Source: Bradyrhizobium sp. ARR65
Lineage (GTDB): Bacteria; Pseudomonadota; Alphaproteobacteria; Rhizobiales; Xanthobacteraceae
Direction: 5' to 3'
DNA length: 63,872 bases
Assembly: GCF_000472385.1 (NCBI RefSeq)
Contig: NZ_AWZU01000045.1
Location: 224-64,095, forward strand
In this document: positions 63,431-63,872 of the stretch, piece by piece
Layout of the letters: each line of letters begins with the position of its first letter
How positions within the stretch are numbered: the stretch's first letter is position 1
Position numbers and translations under genes: made by a program
The notes under the pieces: generated by a model
Told to the model about the DNA's origin: nothing
Databases searched by the model: none
What the model saw: only the letters and a program-made list of their open reading frames with translations

Positions 63431-63872
63431 ACAGCCCGACCTCTCCCAGAGCCGACGCCGTACCCTAGCACATCGTTGCAGTTATATCAGAACGTGTGTG
63501 CATCGCAGCAAACTTGCCGCCCTATGTCGGGTCATCAGCGTCGATTGCGGCCTCTTACCGGCATTTCTGCTCTACCACCTGAAAGCCGACGTTCGGATGA
63601 TCCCCGGACTTCGTCGGTGTGGGCCAAGCTGGGGACATCATCAGGGGAATCCGTTGTCCAAGATAGCTCGCGGGCCTTGATCTTTATGATGTCGTTGCAG
63701 CGCACGCGTGTTTGATCGACAAGAATATTTTCTTCGCCTCATCGACCGAAAGCTTCATCGATTGGATCACTTCGGAGCCGCCGGCTCCGAATGACATCAA
63801 AGTCAATCCCGAACCTCAATGAGGTGACGATTCTGCCGGAGAAAGCGCTCAGCCTGAAGACGTCGTGAGTGG
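63431..63872. other. Right end of the window, no gene seen
   Basis: Upstream of the cyclase gene; likely contains its promoter. No supported ORF reaches the window edge. Confidence 0.35.

Overview
The window looks like a chromosomal stretch of an alphaproteobacterium, most likely Bradyrhizobium or a close relative. The basis is recognition of families: the thick-filament-type flagellin with FlbT, several small conserved proteins I associate with that genus, IS66/IS630/IS256 remnants, and a rhizobial type of integrative and conjugative element (ICE). No rRNA, tRNA or CRISPR array was found.

1-2.4 kb: a broken IS66 element (tnpA, then tnpB fused in frame to tnpC), cut at its left end by the start of an IS630-type transposase. 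2.7-25.5 kb: a mosaic surface-glycan cluster. It holds two diverged GDP-L-fucose synthases, each preceded by the same glycosyltransferase (one copy intact, one broken), a GT4-GT2 fusion, an FkbM methyltransferase with a coiled coil, a 1246-residue triple glycosyltransferase, a SAM methyltransferase, ManC, GmhA, another GT4 protein and a TPR/GT9-like protein. It is littered with a second IS66 wreck, an IS256 scrap, a broken sulfotransferase-like gene and two overlapping partial copies of one DUF2786-like gene. ManC makes GDP-mannose and the fucose synthases would finish GDP-fucose, but the intervening dehydratase (Gmd) is not in the window.

25.5-31.3 kb: small proteins, then a 751-residue flagellin and FlbT, then a DMT transporter remnant. 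31.4-53.7 kb: a decayed ICE of the ICEMlSym type. It carries a tyrosine integrase with a small helix-turn-helix partner, ArdC, a toprim protein, DUF2493, DUF736, a regulatory array, FseA, an RdfS-like excisionase, a truncated RepA, DUF2840, the TraF peptidase, a lytic transglycosylase, the relaxase, TraG and a CopG-type protein. The trb mating-pore genes, parA and traR/traI are absent, so it is probably not self-transmissible. 53.7-60 kb: sparse small genes. 60.1-63.4 kb: a sensor cyclase fusing an NMT1-like periplasmic binding domain to a class III nucleotidyl cyclase.

The most unusual part is 40.2-46.3 kb. Five tandem divergent modules each pair a different XRE repressor (minus strand) with a nearly identical DUF2285 protein (plus strand). 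The layout matches qseC/qseM, the toggle and antiactivator that restrain excision of ICEMlSymR7A. Each module ends in the same palindrome (GCATCACGTGATGC or a variant). At least three have their own, mutually different, inverted-repeat operator candidates. The array runs into an fseA homologue that keeps the +1 programmed frameshift site (UUU to UUC). This reads as an amplified, repressor-diversified control of ICE excision.
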